Source: Micromonospora matsumotoense
GTDB taxonomy: Bacteria > Actinomycetota > Actinomycetes > Mycobacteriales > Micromonosporaceae
Assembly (NCBI RefSeq): GCF_900091525.1
Contig: NZ_FMCU01000007.1
Coordinates: 186,001 to 250,000 of the forward strand
Length of the DNA: 64,000 nt
Direction of reading: 5' to 3'
A model generated the notes under the pieces. The model was not told where the DNA came from, ran no database searches, and was given only the letters and a program-made list of their open reading frames with translations. Of the stretch, positions 1-7,745 are shown piece after piece. How positions within the stretch are numbered: position 1 is the stretch's first letter; the number at the start of each line of letters is the position of its first letter. The position numbers were made by a program, and so were the translations under genes.

Positions 1-474
1 CCGGCTAGGCGAGCCACTGACGGTCCCGAAGCGCCTGACCAGATCCTCGCGGCTGTCACCGGAGTCGTAGCGCGCCCGCCACGCGGTACAGCGATCCTGG
101 TACGCGGCAAGCTCGTGACGAGCGAAATGGGCGCGGTCCCAGTCGGAGGTCGCTACCTGCCAATGGTGCTTTGTGTCGTCGTAGCGGTACGTCCAGCTAG
201 ACCCGAGCGCGCACAGCTCGATCGCCGCGAGGTCGTACCCGGGCCCTTCAAAGGCGTTCATGATTCGCCATTCATCGTCGCTTAGACCGACGATTCGTGC
301 TCCCCACGTAGCGCCGGGCGCCGGCATCAGTGCCGGAAACGGCCGATCGAGCAGCGCTGCGGCCCGCCACCCGTGGGCATGTGCCAGCCGGGAGGTCGGA
401 ACCCTGCCAAGGACGGCTGTCAACACCTGGGGGAAAGTTAAGCTGCCATACACGAAGAGGGAATCTGGTGCCAC
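1..474 (-). CDS. gamma-glutamylcyclotransferase-like (AIG2/GGCT fold) protein, 3' end cut by window
   Basis: The frame is open on the minus strand from about 540 to base 1. Its translation contains the GGCT-fold signature LFVYGSL, followed by FPALMPAPG and GLSDDEWRIMNAFEGPGYD, the usual catalytic-loop and Glu-bearing region of AIG2-like proteins. About 158 residues are visible, so only a short C-terminus is missing. GTG at 474 is chosen because family members begin just before the FVYGSL strand and GGGGCGG lies upstream; GTG at 540 is an in-frame alternative preceded by GGA. Family members cleave gamma-glutamyl amines to 5-oxoproline or act as AIG2-like proteins of unknown substrate. It is divergent from the exporter/ATP-grasp pair, so a role in the same pathway is inferred, not shown. 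Codon use is less GC-rich than in core genes here. Confidence 0.78.
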   Translation of the reverse strand, partial: MAPDSLFVYGSLTFPQVLTAVLGRVPTSRLAHAHGWRAAALLDRPFPALMPAPGATWGARIVGLSDDEWRIMNAFEGPGYDLAAIELCALGSSWTYRYDDTKHHWQVATSDWDRAHFARHELAAYQDRCTAWRARYDSGDSREDLVRRFGTVSGSPSR

Positions 475-557
475 TACGAGCCGCCCCAGACCGTTAGGCG
501 CGTCATGAATCCACTGTGGCAGCTCGAGCAGTAACGACACAGCATTCCATTGATGGC

Positions 558-573
558 TGTGACTAAGGTCACA
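558..573. promoter_or_regulatory. CRP/FNR-type palindrome in divergent intergenic region
   Basis: The bases read TGTGACTAAGGTCACA, a perfect 6-bp-arm dyad matching the classical TGTGA-N6-TCACA half-site spacing. It lies between the GGCT-like gene (minus) and the MFS gene (plus), 5 bp before the TTG start at 579. If the exporter starts at 579 the site overlaps its ribosome-binding region and would act as a repressor site; if it starts downstream (GTG 600) the site is in the leader. Function is inferred from the motif only. Confidence 0.5.
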
Positions 574-578
574 CTCAG

Positions 579-1847
579 TTGTCAGATGACTACACAGATG
601 TGAGCCTCAGCGGTGTGTCGGTTTCCTCCACAAACAGCGACTTCCGGCTGCTCTGGATTGGGCAGACATCCAGCGTTGTTGCTGGGCAAATCGGTGACGT
701 GTCGGTCCGCCTGTTGGCCGCTACCACCCTCGCCGTCACCCCCTTTCATCTAGGTTTGCTAGCGGCTGCCCAGACGGTGGGATTTCTCCTGGTCGCTCTT
801 CCCGCTGGCGTCCTCGCCGACCGAGTGTCCAAACGTCCACTGCTGATTGGCTGCGACCTGGTTCGTGCCGGATCGTTGCTCGCCGTGCCGGTGCTCTGGT
901 GGCTTGACTGGCTCACGTTCACCCAGTTGCTGATAATCACTCTCGCCGCTGGGCTGTCCCAGGTGATCTTCGATGTGACCTACCAGTCGTATGTACCGAT
1001 GCTTGTCGGTCGCGCAGGACTGGTCGTCACCAATGGGCGACTGGAGTCGAGTCGATCGGCGGCCGTTGCGGGCGGACCGGCTTTGGGGGGGATGCTAACT
1101 CAACTCGCCACTGCGGTCGGCGCAATCGGAGTCTCGGCGGTAGGTTACCTGGGATCCGCTGCAATGCTGTGGCGGATCCGTACATCTGAGCCGCCCATTC
1201 CGAAGCAGGGCAGGCGTAGTATCGCCGCGGATGTCATCGAAGGTCTACGGTTTGTCATGGCCAATCCGCTTCTGCGGGTTACCACAGCAGCCGCTGCTAT
1301 CTTCAATTTCTGTTACGGGATGATGCAGCCGCTGGTGATCCTGTTGTTGGTTAGGCAACTTGGGCTGCCGGACTGGATGGTAGGCATCCTCCTCGCGCTG
1401 GCCGGGGTGGGCGGCATCCTGGGAGCTCTGGTCGCCGGTCCGGTGGCCGGTGCGCTCGGGAGGGCACGCGTGATCTGGCTGGCGGAGCTGGTGTGCGTGC
1501 CCTCTTTCCTGCTCCTGCCGGCTGCCGGCGCAGGCCTGCAAATGGTTCTGTTCGCTGCCGGATACATGCTGCTGCATGTGGCTCTGTCCGTGTTCAACGT
1601 CGCGAACCTCAGCTTCCGGCAGGCAATCTGCCCGGACCGTCTGCTGGGCCGGATGAACGCCAGCGTTCGGTTCCTGATGTGGGGGGCGCTTCCGCTGGGT
1701 GCGTTGGTTGGCGGCCTTGCGGGCGAGCATTTGAGCGCACGAGGAGGGCTGGTCGTGGCCGGCCTCGGAGTGTTCCTAGCCGTCGCTGTACTACTGGCGT
1801 CGCCGCTGCGCAGCATGCGCGACCTGCCAATGGAGGCACAATCATGA
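579..1847 (+). CDS. MFS transporter, EntS-like exporter
   Basis: The protein has 422 residues with about 12 hydrophobic segments. The MFS loop 2-3 motif is seen as LPAGVLADRVSKRP near residue 85. Length and pattern match the EntS-like exporters found beside siderophore and natural-product genes. TTG at 579 has AAGG about 11 bases upstream; GTG at 600 is an alternative start. The stop overlaps the next start by 4 bases (1844-1847), so the two genes are translationally coupled. The likely job is export of whatever the adjacent ATP-grasp enzyme makes; the substrate cannot be read from sequence. Base composition is visibly lower in GC than the genes after 4.2 kb. Confidence 0.85.
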   Translation: MSDDYTDVSLSGVSVSSTNSDFRLLWIGQTSSVVAGQIGDVSVRLLAATTLAVTPFHLGLLAAAQTVGFLLVALPAGVLADRVSKRPLLIGCDLVRAGSLLAVPVLWWLDWLTFTQLLIITLAAGLSQVIFDVTYQSYVPMLVGRAGLVVTNGRLESSRSAAVAGGPALGGMLTQLATAVGAIGVSAVGYLGSAAMLWRIRTSEPPIPKQGRRSIAADVIEGLRFVMANPLLRVTTAAAAIFNFCYGMMQPLVILLLVRQLGLPDWMVGILLALAGVGGILGALVAGPVAGALGRARVIWLAELVCVPSFLLLPAAGAGLQMVLFAAGYMLLHVALSVFNVANLSFRQAICPDRLLGRMNASVRFLMWGALPLGALVGGLAGEHLSARGGLVVAGLGVFLAVAVLLASPLRSMRDLPMEAQS

Positions 1848-3160
1848 ATCTGGTGACCGATCACTATCTGCGCGAGAGCAGCGCGGAAGGCTCCGGGCTA
1901 ATAAGTGCACTGCGTGATGCTCCGCTGCCAGCGTCGTATCGCACGTGTTGGGGGTCCCGCATGTTGCCCCGCCCGCTGTTCGTCGCGCAGCAGGAGATCG
2001 ATTCTGTCGCCGCCGACATCTGCACTGTCTTCGACTTGCTCACCTCGCTGCCGGATCGGTTGTACGACGGGGATGTGATCAGGTACTGCGCAGCGCTCGG
2101 TATCGACCAACGTCGGTCAACTCTACTGCGGTCGTTTTCTCGCCAACCGATCACCCGATATGGCCGGGTCGACCTTTACCACGACGGTGGATCATTCCGG
2201 ATCCTGGAGATGAATGTCGCCAGCGATCTGGGGGGGATTGACCGCTCTGTACTAAACTCGGCATTGCTTGCGCTGCCGGATTTCAGCCGGTTCGCCGAGA
2301 CGCACCGGCTGTCGTTCGTTCATACCGGAGAGCATGTGAACCGGGCATTGCAAAATGCCGCACCTTGTTCGGATCCAGCTGTTGCGATGATCTGCGCGAA
2401 CGGCGAGTTGGCCCGCTACCGGCACTTGCTGGATTCGAGCGCGGACATGCTACGCAGCCTGGGGACGCCGGTGTTCCTGGGTGAGCTCGGTGACGTACGT
2501 GTCCGCGGCGGCCGACTCTATCTGCACGGTAGCCGAGTGGATGTGGTATTGCGCTACTTCACCATCGACCACGCCGTTGACGACGAGGATGTCATCGCAT
2601 CGATTCTCGACGCACACGACAGCGGCAATGTGACATTGTGGACCACGATGGACAGCTCGCTCTACTCGAACAAAGGTGCCCTCAGCATACTCTCCGATCC
2701 CGGGCTTGGAATCTGTACCGCCGCCGAGCGCCGGATGCTGGATCGGATCTTGCCGTGGACTCGTCTGCTGACTCCGGAACTCGTCGGCCGCTGCCTGACC
2801 GAACGTGAGCATATGATCCTCAAGCCGCGCCGTGACTTCGGCGGTGCCGGGATTCACGCGGGATGGGAGCACTCCGACCAGCGGTGGCGGTCTCTCGTGC
2901 AGTCGTGCGTGGGTCAGGGCTACATCGCGCAGCGCCGAGTGGTCCCAGTTGCCGAGCGGATCTCCGACCCGGACACCGGGACCACGCAGGAGTGGATCGC
3001 AACCTGGGGGGTGTTTGTTACTCCGCTGGGATACGCCGGCACCGATATCCGGGCCGCCCCGGCCAGTGCCGGTGCCGTCGTCAACTACGGAGGAAACCCA
3101 GCGACTCGGGTTACCGGTGTCTTCACCTACCCTGCGGACCTCGCTGCGCCTGATCCCTGA
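1844..3160 (+). CDS. ATP-grasp enzyme, circularly permuted/glutathionylspermidine-synthase-like
   Basis: 438 residues from ATG 1844, with GGAGG 8 bases upstream and a 4-base overlap with the exporter. EMNVASDLGGID (from E122) and LKPRRDFGGAGI (about residues 326-337) resemble the metal/ATP-binding acidic strand and glycine-rich loop of circularly permuted ATP-grasp ligases such as the glutathionylspermidine synthase C-terminal domain. Such enzymes join a carboxylate to an amine through an acyl-phosphate. No amidase domain is present. Coupling to an exporter and a divergent gamma-glutamylcyclotransferase suggests a small amide- or peptide-type metabolite. The function is inferred from motifs; the family assignment is moderate. 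Confidence 0.65.
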   Translation: MNLVTDHYLRESSAEGSGLISALRDAPLPASYRTCWGSRMLPRPLFVAQQEIDSVAADICTVFDLLTSLPDRLYDGDVIRYCAALGIDQRRSTLLRSFSRQPITRYGRVDLYHDGGSFRILEMNVASDLGGIDRSVLNSALLALPDFSRFAETHRLSFVHTGEHVNRALQNAAPCSDPAVAMICANGELARYRHLLDSSADMLRSLGTPVFLGELGDVRVRGGRLYLHGSRVDVVLRYFTIDHAVDDEDVIASILDAHDSGNVTLWTTMDSSLYSNKGALSILSDPGLGICTAAERRMLDRILPWTRLLTPELVGRCLTEREHMILKPRRDFGGAGIHAGWEHSDQRWRSLVQSCVGQGYIAQRRVVPVAERISDPDTGTTQEWIATWGVFVTPLGYAGTDIRAAPASAGAVVNYGGNPATRVTGVFTYPADLAAPDP

Positions 3161-3577
3161 TGCTGCGTATTCAGCTGTCAACGTCGGGAAGTTGCGCGAG
3201 TACCTCCGACGGCCGACGAGTTCTCCGACCCGCAGCCCGGTCTAGAGCAGCAGGGAGGCGTTCGCCATGTCGGGCGGTTTGGGGCTGGTACCGGCGTCGG
3301 CCGCCCCGAGCAGCGCGTCGGCCTGCTCGCGCCCGCGCCTGCGGATCTCCGCGCCACGCTCCTGACTGGCGGCTGCGCCACAACAGCGGACCCGTCCGGC
3401 AGGGAAGCAGGGGTCCCTGGGTGGCGGGCCTCGTGTTGATCGCGCGGTGCTCCGATGGTGCTCGGATGTTCGGCACCGGACGAGCACGAATACAAACCTT
3501 GCCGTACGGCGCGACCAGCACCGCCTGCCGCCGCGCCGGAGCTGACGAGCCGGAGTATTGCCGGGCCACACCCGGCG

Positions 3578-3775
3578 CGCCCGGTTCACGGCCTTCTGCC
3601 GGCGTGACAGCTTCGGCCGGAAGCGGCGCCGTTCGAACGGGGTGCGCACGCTGCCGTGGGCGCCTTGGTAGCCCTTGTCCGCGAAGGTCATCACGATCGA
3701 GCTGGTCAGAGCGTCGATGATGCCGTGGGCGCGGGCGGCGGTCAGGTCGTGCGTGGCTCCCGGCAGCGTTCCTCC
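3578..3775 (-). pseudogene. IS5-family (DDE) transposase remnant
   Basis: About 66 codons on the minus strand give HDLTAARAHGIIDAL, then MTFADKGYQGAHGSV, TPFERRRFRPKLS and QKAVNRA. This is the central-to-C-terminal part of IS5-type transposases, including the conserved ADKGYQG strand carrying a catalytic Asp. The N-terminal third and the C-terminal Glu-bearing helix are missing; after QKAVNRA the frame stops resembling the family. No flanking terminal inverted repeats were seen, so it is a dead fragment. Confidence 0.75.
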
Positions 3776-4077
3776 TACCGGTCGGCAGCCTGTTCACCGC
3801 AATGGCCGGCAGCCCGCCGGTCAACAGCGCCGACCAGGACACCATCGGAGCGCTGATCGCGGTGGTGGTCGGCCTGGTCGTGGCTCGGCTGCTGCGGCCG
3901 CTGGTGTTGGACCCGGCGCCGGGACTGCCGGTGTCGGGCGCCACAGCACCGGCCGGTCAAGACGAGCCGCCGTTCTGGCGGGCCTTCCAGGGCTCCTGAG
4001 CAGCGCGGACACGGCCGCTGTCCGGTCCAGCTGAAGATCTCGGTCGGCTGGTCGCTGGCCAGCGCCCCGAAAAGTAG

Positions 4078-4109
4078 GTCTGGACGGTCACCGCGGAGTC
4101 CGTCCAGAC
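4078..4109. repeat. perfect 10-bp inverted repeat (hairpin)
   Basis: GTCTGGACGG (4078-4087) and CCGTCCAGAC (4100-4109) are perfect reverse complements around a 12-base loop. No T-run follows, so it is not a classical terminator. It could be part of the insertion-sequence debris. Confidence 0.5.
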
Positions 4110-4235
4110 CTGCATCGCGTATGCCACAAACGGACCGTTCTACGTCAACCCCCGCCAGGTGGATCTGGACACCGCAAGGCTCGACTGGACGGGACGAGAG
4201 GAACCTCCTCCAGACCCTGGGAGATGTCACACCCG

Positions 4236-4261
4236 TCGATTAGAATGTATGTACTAATCGA
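4236..4261. promoter_or_regulatory. operator-like dyad with possible -10 element upstream of 4285 gene
   Basis: TCGATTAG (4236-4243) and CTAATCGA (4254-4261) are perfect 8-bp arms around AATGTATGTA. The block is strikingly AT-rich for this genome and contains TAGAAT (4241-4246), a plausible -10 hexamer, about 40 bases before the GTG at 4285. An arrangement of a palindrome over the -10 is typical of repressor operators (TetR/MarR-type sites look like this). No regulator gene is adjacent, so the cognate protein is unknown. Confidence 0.5.
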
Positions 4262-4284
4262 GTTCCTGACCTGGGAGGACGCTC

Positions 4285-4929
4285 GTGACCGCGCCCGTCA
4301 ACGCCCCCCTCACGCCGTACGCCACCCTCCTCGGCTTCACCCGGTACGTCGACCGCACCGGGCCCACCAAGGCAAGCTTCGTCGGCGGGCTGCGCAAGCA
4401 GCGAGCCAGCCGGCACGGCTTCAACCCGCACGGCCAGTTCGTCAAGGCGCTCAAGGCCGACATCGCCTTCCACACCGGCGGCACCCACCTGGCCGGCGTG
4501 GCCGACGTGGTCAAGCCGCGCTGGCGTCCGCTCTACCAGGCGCTGGTGCCCGGCGCGACGGCCTGGCTGGAGTCGCTGGGCGAGCCGGCCGGCATCGACC
4601 TGGCGCAGACCCGCGACGCCCTCGCGATGCTCGGCGACCTACCCGTCAAGATCAACCCCCACTTCGGCATCCGGTACGCCGACGGTCACGCCGAGGCGGT
4701 CCGGCTGCACTTCGACGAGGCCCCGCCGAGCGAGGAGGCGGCCCTGGCCACCCTGCACCTGATGGCCCGACACATGGATGCGGTGCTGCCGCACGCCGAG
4801 CCGGTCCTGGTCGACGTCCGGCGGGGCGTGGCGCACCGGACGCCCGAGCACGTCAGGTCGGCTCAGGTCGAGCAGTGGCTGGCCGGTGAGGCCGCCGCCT
4901 TCCGCGCCATCTGGTCCACCGCCGCCTGA
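4285..4929 (+). CDS. conserved protein of unknown function
   Basis: 214 residues starting at GTG 4285, with GGGAGGA 5 bases upstream. I do not recognise the family. It is soluble-looking, with no signal peptide or membrane segment. It is rich in His/Asp/Arg and has a central stretch LPVKINPHFGIRYADGHAEAVRLHFD that reads as beta-strands. Codon use fits the genome, so it is probably a real gene. It is preceded by the dyad at 4236-4261 and followed by a strong hairpin at 4980-5013, so it is probably monocistronic and individually regulated. Confidence 0.7.
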   Translation: MTAPVNAPLTPYATLLGFTRYVDRTGPTKASFVGGLRKQRASRHGFNPHGQFVKALKADIAFHTGGTHLAGVADVVKPRWRPLYQALVPGATAWLESLGEPAGIDLAQTRDALAMLGDLPVKINPHFGIRYADGHAEAVRLHFDEAPPSEEAALATLHLMARHMDAVLPHAEPVLVDVRRGVAHRTPEHVRSAQVEQWLAGEAAAFRAIWSTAA

Positions 4930-4979
4930 CCCAGCTCGGGGAGCACCGCTTTATTAATTGACGTGAGTAATTGTCGATG

Positions 4980-5013
4980 ACAGATCGGGCGGCAGCGCCG
5001 CCGTCCGATCTGT
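4980..5013. terminator. GC-rich hairpin terminator
   Basis: ACAGATCGG (4980-4988) pairs with CCGATCTGT (5005-5013), and an inner GCGGC/GCCGC stem follows with a short loop. It lies 50 bases past the stop of the 4285 gene. No clear T-run follows, as is common in high-GC actinobacteria. Confidence 0.6.
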
Positions 5014-5156
5014 CCGTCGTTGCAGACTTCCCCAAAGACGGCTCCGATCGTCTGCCGAGGCGACCCGGCCCGTAGAGTGTTGCGGAAATCAGTTCCATCT
5101 ATATCGATGCATAATGGCGCAGGGAAACACCAGATCGATCGGGGGTGGAGTTTTCG

Positions 5157-5900
5157 ATGAGTCACGTCCGGTTCCGCTACTTCGACGGGGCCGCCTCGAT
5201 CCCACCGGACTTCGTCCACCGAATACGCACCGACCTGGCCCGGTCGATGCCCCGTCACCAGGTGGCCGACTACCTGACCACCAAACAGCACATCCTGCGG
5301 GAGAGCGACCACCTCGTCACAGCCGAGACGACGAACGGGTGCGTCGGTCTCATCGCCGCCACCGCACGCGACTGCGACGGCCGGCCCTTCACCTACATCG
5401 AGACCCTGCTGGTCGCCGAGGAACAGCACGGGGGCACCGTGGCCTTCGGTCTCGTCGCCCGGATGTTCCGCGAGATCACCCGGCGGCTCGGTGACTTTCC
5501 GGAACTGGTCGCCATGAAGACCTACACGCCGAAGGCGTACGCGCTGATGCACCGGTTCACCGTCCACGACGACATCCGCTGCTATCCGTCCCTGGACGGC
5601 TCCGACCCCGACCAACTGCGGCACCTCGCCGGTCGGCTGGCCGCCGAACTGTCGCCGGAATGCCGGTTCGATTCCCGCACCGGGGTCGTCGTACACGGTG
5701 GCGGCACGGTCGGAAGCGACTTCTGGCGATACCGGCCGCGCTCCGGAAACCGCAGCGTCGACGACTTCTTCGCCGCCGAGGTCGGGGAGTTCGACCGGCT
5801 GCTGTGCCTGGTGCACGCCCCGACGCCGGCCGCCAGGACGACACTCGCCACCGCACTACGCATCACCCTGACCCCGGCACCCCGACAGGAGATCGCGTGA
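5157..5900 (+). CDS. GNAT-like N-acyltransferase
   Basis: 247 residues from ATG 5157; GGTGGAG sits 6 bases upstream, which favours this ATG over GTG 5145. Residues about 55-110 carry the GNAT pattern: a strand (GCVGLIAATARD), the segment FTYIETLLVAEEQHGGTVA in the position of strand beta4 and the acetyl-CoA loop, then an amphipathic helix. The C-terminal 120 residues have no recognised domain. The stop overlaps the next start by 4 bases (GTGA), making it the first gene of a three-gene operon with a U32-like protein and a di-iron oxidase. The acyl acceptor is unknown, and the GNAT assignment is moderate because the R/Q-x-x-G-x-G/A loop is imperfect. Confidence 0.6.
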   Translation: MSHVRFRYFDGAASIPPDFVHRIRTDLARSMPRHQVADYLTTKQHILRESDHLVTAETTNGCVGLIAATARDCDGRPFTYIETLLVAEEQHGGTVAFGLVARMFREITRRLGDFPELVAMKTYTPKAYALMHRFTVHDDIRCYPSLDGSDPDQLRHLAGRLAAELSPECRFDSRTGVVVHGGGTVGSDFWRYRPRSGNRSVDDFFAAEVGEFDRLLCLVHAPTPAARTTLATALRITLTPAPRQEIA

Positions 5901-6868
5901 CTGACGTAACCATGTCCGCAGGTACGGCCCGGGACTGGCTGTCGGCCAGGGGATATCCCTTCACCGACAACGTCGAATTCCACCGTTCCGACGGCGAGTT
6001 CGACGGTGGCGGCCAGTTCGGCGTCGAGATCCCCGCGGTGAACTCGATGCGCGATCTGGAGATCATCGTCAAACTGCTCAACGACCAGGGGGTCCGGGTC
6101 ACCCGATTCAACGAGACGTTGGGTTCCTTCCTGCTCTCGGACGCCGAACTGTCCGACATGTTCGCGCTGTGCCGGGAGAACGACCACGGCATCGTGATCA
6201 GCCTGGGCCCCCGACCGGAGTACGACACGAAGAGCGCCTTCTACCGCACCGGCTTCGGGTTGGAGATGGGCCGCCAGATCAACAACAGCGACGGCATCCG
6301 GGCCTGCGTGGCCGAGGCGCTCCGGCTCGCGGCGCTGGGCTGCCGGGGCATCACCGTCTATGACATCGGCGTGCTGCGGGTGCTCGCGGAGCTGCGCACC
6401 GACGGGCTGCTCCCGTCCGACCTGGTATTCAAGACGTCCAGCCACTGCATGCCGACGAATCCCTTCCTGGCCAGGATCTTCGCCGAGAACGGCGCCGACA
6501 GCATCACCCTGGCGCACGACCTGGGCCTGCCGATGATGCAGGAGATCCGTCGCCTCAACCCGGGGCTTCCGATGGACGTGCCCACCGACGTCTACCGCAC
6601 CAAGGGCGGTTTCATCCGGTTCTACGAGCTGGCCGAGATCGTGCAGATCGCCGCGCCGGTCATGCTCAAGATGGGCGCGAGCGTCCAGGAGCACCCCTAC
6701 GACCCGCCGAGCGAGACGCGGACCGCCGAGCGGGTCCGGCGCGTCGCCCGCGGGCTGGAAATGCTGGATCGTCACCTCCCCGACAAGACCACCATCACCC
6801 GCCGCAGCCGGCAGTACGCGATTCCGGCTGCGCCATCCGACGAACGACAGGGGCCGGCAGCCAGATGA
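5897..6868 (+). CDS. U32-like TIM-barrel protein
   Basis: 323 residues from GTG 5897, with AGGAG 5 bases upstream and a 4-base overlap with the preceding gene. The central part alternates strands and helices like a TIM barrel. The segments SSHCMPTNPFLARIFAENGAD and ITLAHDLGLPMMQEIRRLNPG resemble the region of U32 (YegQ/TrhP/UbiU-type) proteins in which an out-of-place domain is recognised after an S-H-x-x-x-x-N motif. Some U32 proteins carry a four-Cys Fe-S site; this one has only scattered Cys, so such a cluster is not supported. Sandwiched between a GNAT and an HDO oxidase, it probably serves the same pathway. What it does there is unknown. Confidence 0.5.
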   Translation: MTDVTMSAGTARDWLSARGYPFTDNVEFHRSDGEFDGGGQFGVEIPAVNSMRDLEIIVKLLNDQGVRVTRFNETLGSFLLSDAELSDMFALCRENDHGIVISLGPRPEYDTKSAFYRTGFGLEMGRQINNSDGIRACVAEALRLAALGCRGITVYDIGVLRVLAELRTDGLLPSDLVFKTSSHCMPTNPFLARIFAENGADSITLAHDLGLPMMQEIRRLNPGLPMDVPTDVYRTKGGFIRFYELAEIVQIAAPVMLKMGASVQEHPYDPPSETRTAERVRRVARGLEMLDRHLPDKTTITRRSRQYAIPAAPSDERQGPAAR

Positions 6869-7599
6869 CCAGGAACGAGCACGCCGAGTTCAAGCAGGAG
6901 GTCGACGAGCTGCTGCGAGAGATGGTGCAGCAGTTCTACCGCGAGGTCGAGGGCGCGGATCACCTGTTCCGGGCCAAGGACATCAACCTGGCCTACTACC
7001 AGCGACACGTCATCGAGATCATTCTCCGGCTCCGGATGAAGCGGTGGATCGACGCCCTGACGATCCACTACTTCACCAAGCACAACCCGGTGCTGGCCAA
7101 GAAGTGGTGTGCGTACACCGAGGACGAGATGTTGCACGACTCGATGTTCGCCAAGGACCTGGAACGGGTCGGGGTGAGCCGGGAGGAGATCTACTCGACC
7201 GAGCCGATGTTCTCCACCAAACTGCTCCAGGGCTACTTCTACTACGGGCTCGAACACGAGGGTCGCCCGCTGGCCTCGTTGTCCAGCTCCTACTTCATCG
7301 AGAACGTCTCGTTGATGACCCAGCCGGGCTGGATCGAGAATGTCGAGCAGGTCCTCGGCGCGGGCATGGCCAAGGGGCAGCAGGCGCACGTCAATCACGA
7401 CCTGGAGGACGACCACACCGACTTCGTCTGGGACGTCCTCATGACGTTCGTGCACACCGACGACGACCGGCGTCGGGTGGTGGAACACATCACCAATGTG
7501 TACCGGCTCTTCTGCGCCTTCTACACCGAGCTGTACCACCGGACCGTACTCCAGCAGGACGGCGCATTCGCGGTGGTGAAAGCGCTGACCCGTCCGTGA
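6865..7599 (+). CDS. haem-oxygenase-like di-iron oxidase (HDO superfamily) candidate
   Basis: 244 residues from ATG 6865, 4-base overlap (ATGA) with the U32-like gene. The protein is almost entirely helical. It shows E88-x-x-H91 in TEDEMLHD, a second Glu (E146) 58 residues on in SYFIENVSL, and a His/Asp-rich helix HVNHDLEDDHTDF (residues 175-187). That order of carboxylate and His ligands on successive helices is the hallmark of the HDO group (UndA, BesC, SznF-type), which use a di-iron site and O2 for C-C cleavage, desaturation or N-oxygenation. TenA-like proteins share the fold but lack this ligand set. Last gene of the operon; the substrate is unknown. Confidence 0.65.
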   Translation: MTRNEHAEFKQEVDELLREMVQQFYREVEGADHLFRAKDINLAYYQRHVIEIILRLRMKRWIDALTIHYFTKHNPVLAKKWCAYTEDEMLHDSMFAKDLERVGVSREEIYSTEPMFSTKLLQGYFYYGLEHEGRPLASLSSSYFIENVSLMTQPGWIENVEQVLGAGMAKGQQAHVNHDLEDDHTDFVWDVLMTFVHTDDDRRRVVEHITNVYRLFCAFYTELYHRTVLQQDGAFAVVKALTRP

Positions 7600-7685
7600 C
7601 GGGCGAATCGCCGTCGACGGATCTGTTACCTCGGGCCGCCGGTGGCGGTGTTAGGGTCGCCCGAAGCTGACCGTCGGAGTGGGTC

Positions 7686-7710
7686 GGTCACGTCATCCGG
7701 TGACGTGACC
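7686..7710. promoter_or_regulatory. perfect 10-bp dyad upstream of PGM1-like gene
   Basis: GGTCACGTCA (7686-7695) and TGACGTGACC (7701-7710) are perfect reverse complements with a 5-base spacer. The dyad lies between the HDO operon and the next gene, 35 bases before its start. It could be an operator for the ligase gene or a terminator stem for the operon. The CACGTCA/TGACGTG arms and absence of a T-run favour a protein-binding site. Confidence 0.45.
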
Positions 7711-7745
7711 GCCCCACCACGTCGTTTCCGAGGAGAATGATCGCG

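Larger units (their letters stand above)
3161..4284. other. gene-poor junk region with degenerate fragments
   Basis: No complete gene is supported in these 1.1 kb. The interval holds a transposase remnant (3578-3775, minus), a short plus-strand frame at 3802-3999 whose 65-residue product has one hydrophobic stretch but no recognisable family, an inverted repeat at 4078-4109 and, at its right end, the operator-like dyad of the next gene. Frames are short and interrupted on both strands. This looks like a decayed insertion boundary between the lower-GC patch on the left and the high-GC DNA on the right. Confidence 0.6.

Noticed and set aside
1493-1843. N-terminal extension of the ATP-grasp gene over the exporter gene
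   Set aside because: Extended codons lie wholly within another gene; ATG 1844 with GGAGG and ATGA overlap is far better.
3802-3999. 65-codon plus-strand frame with one hydrophobic stretch
   Set aside because: Lies in decayed insertion-sequence debris, lacks a clear ribosome-binding site and family; one hydrophobic stretch is weak evidence.
7600-7745. Promoter with TTAGGGT -10 upstream of the ligase
   Set aside because: No -35 at acceptable spacing could be paired; left unannotated apart from the dyad.
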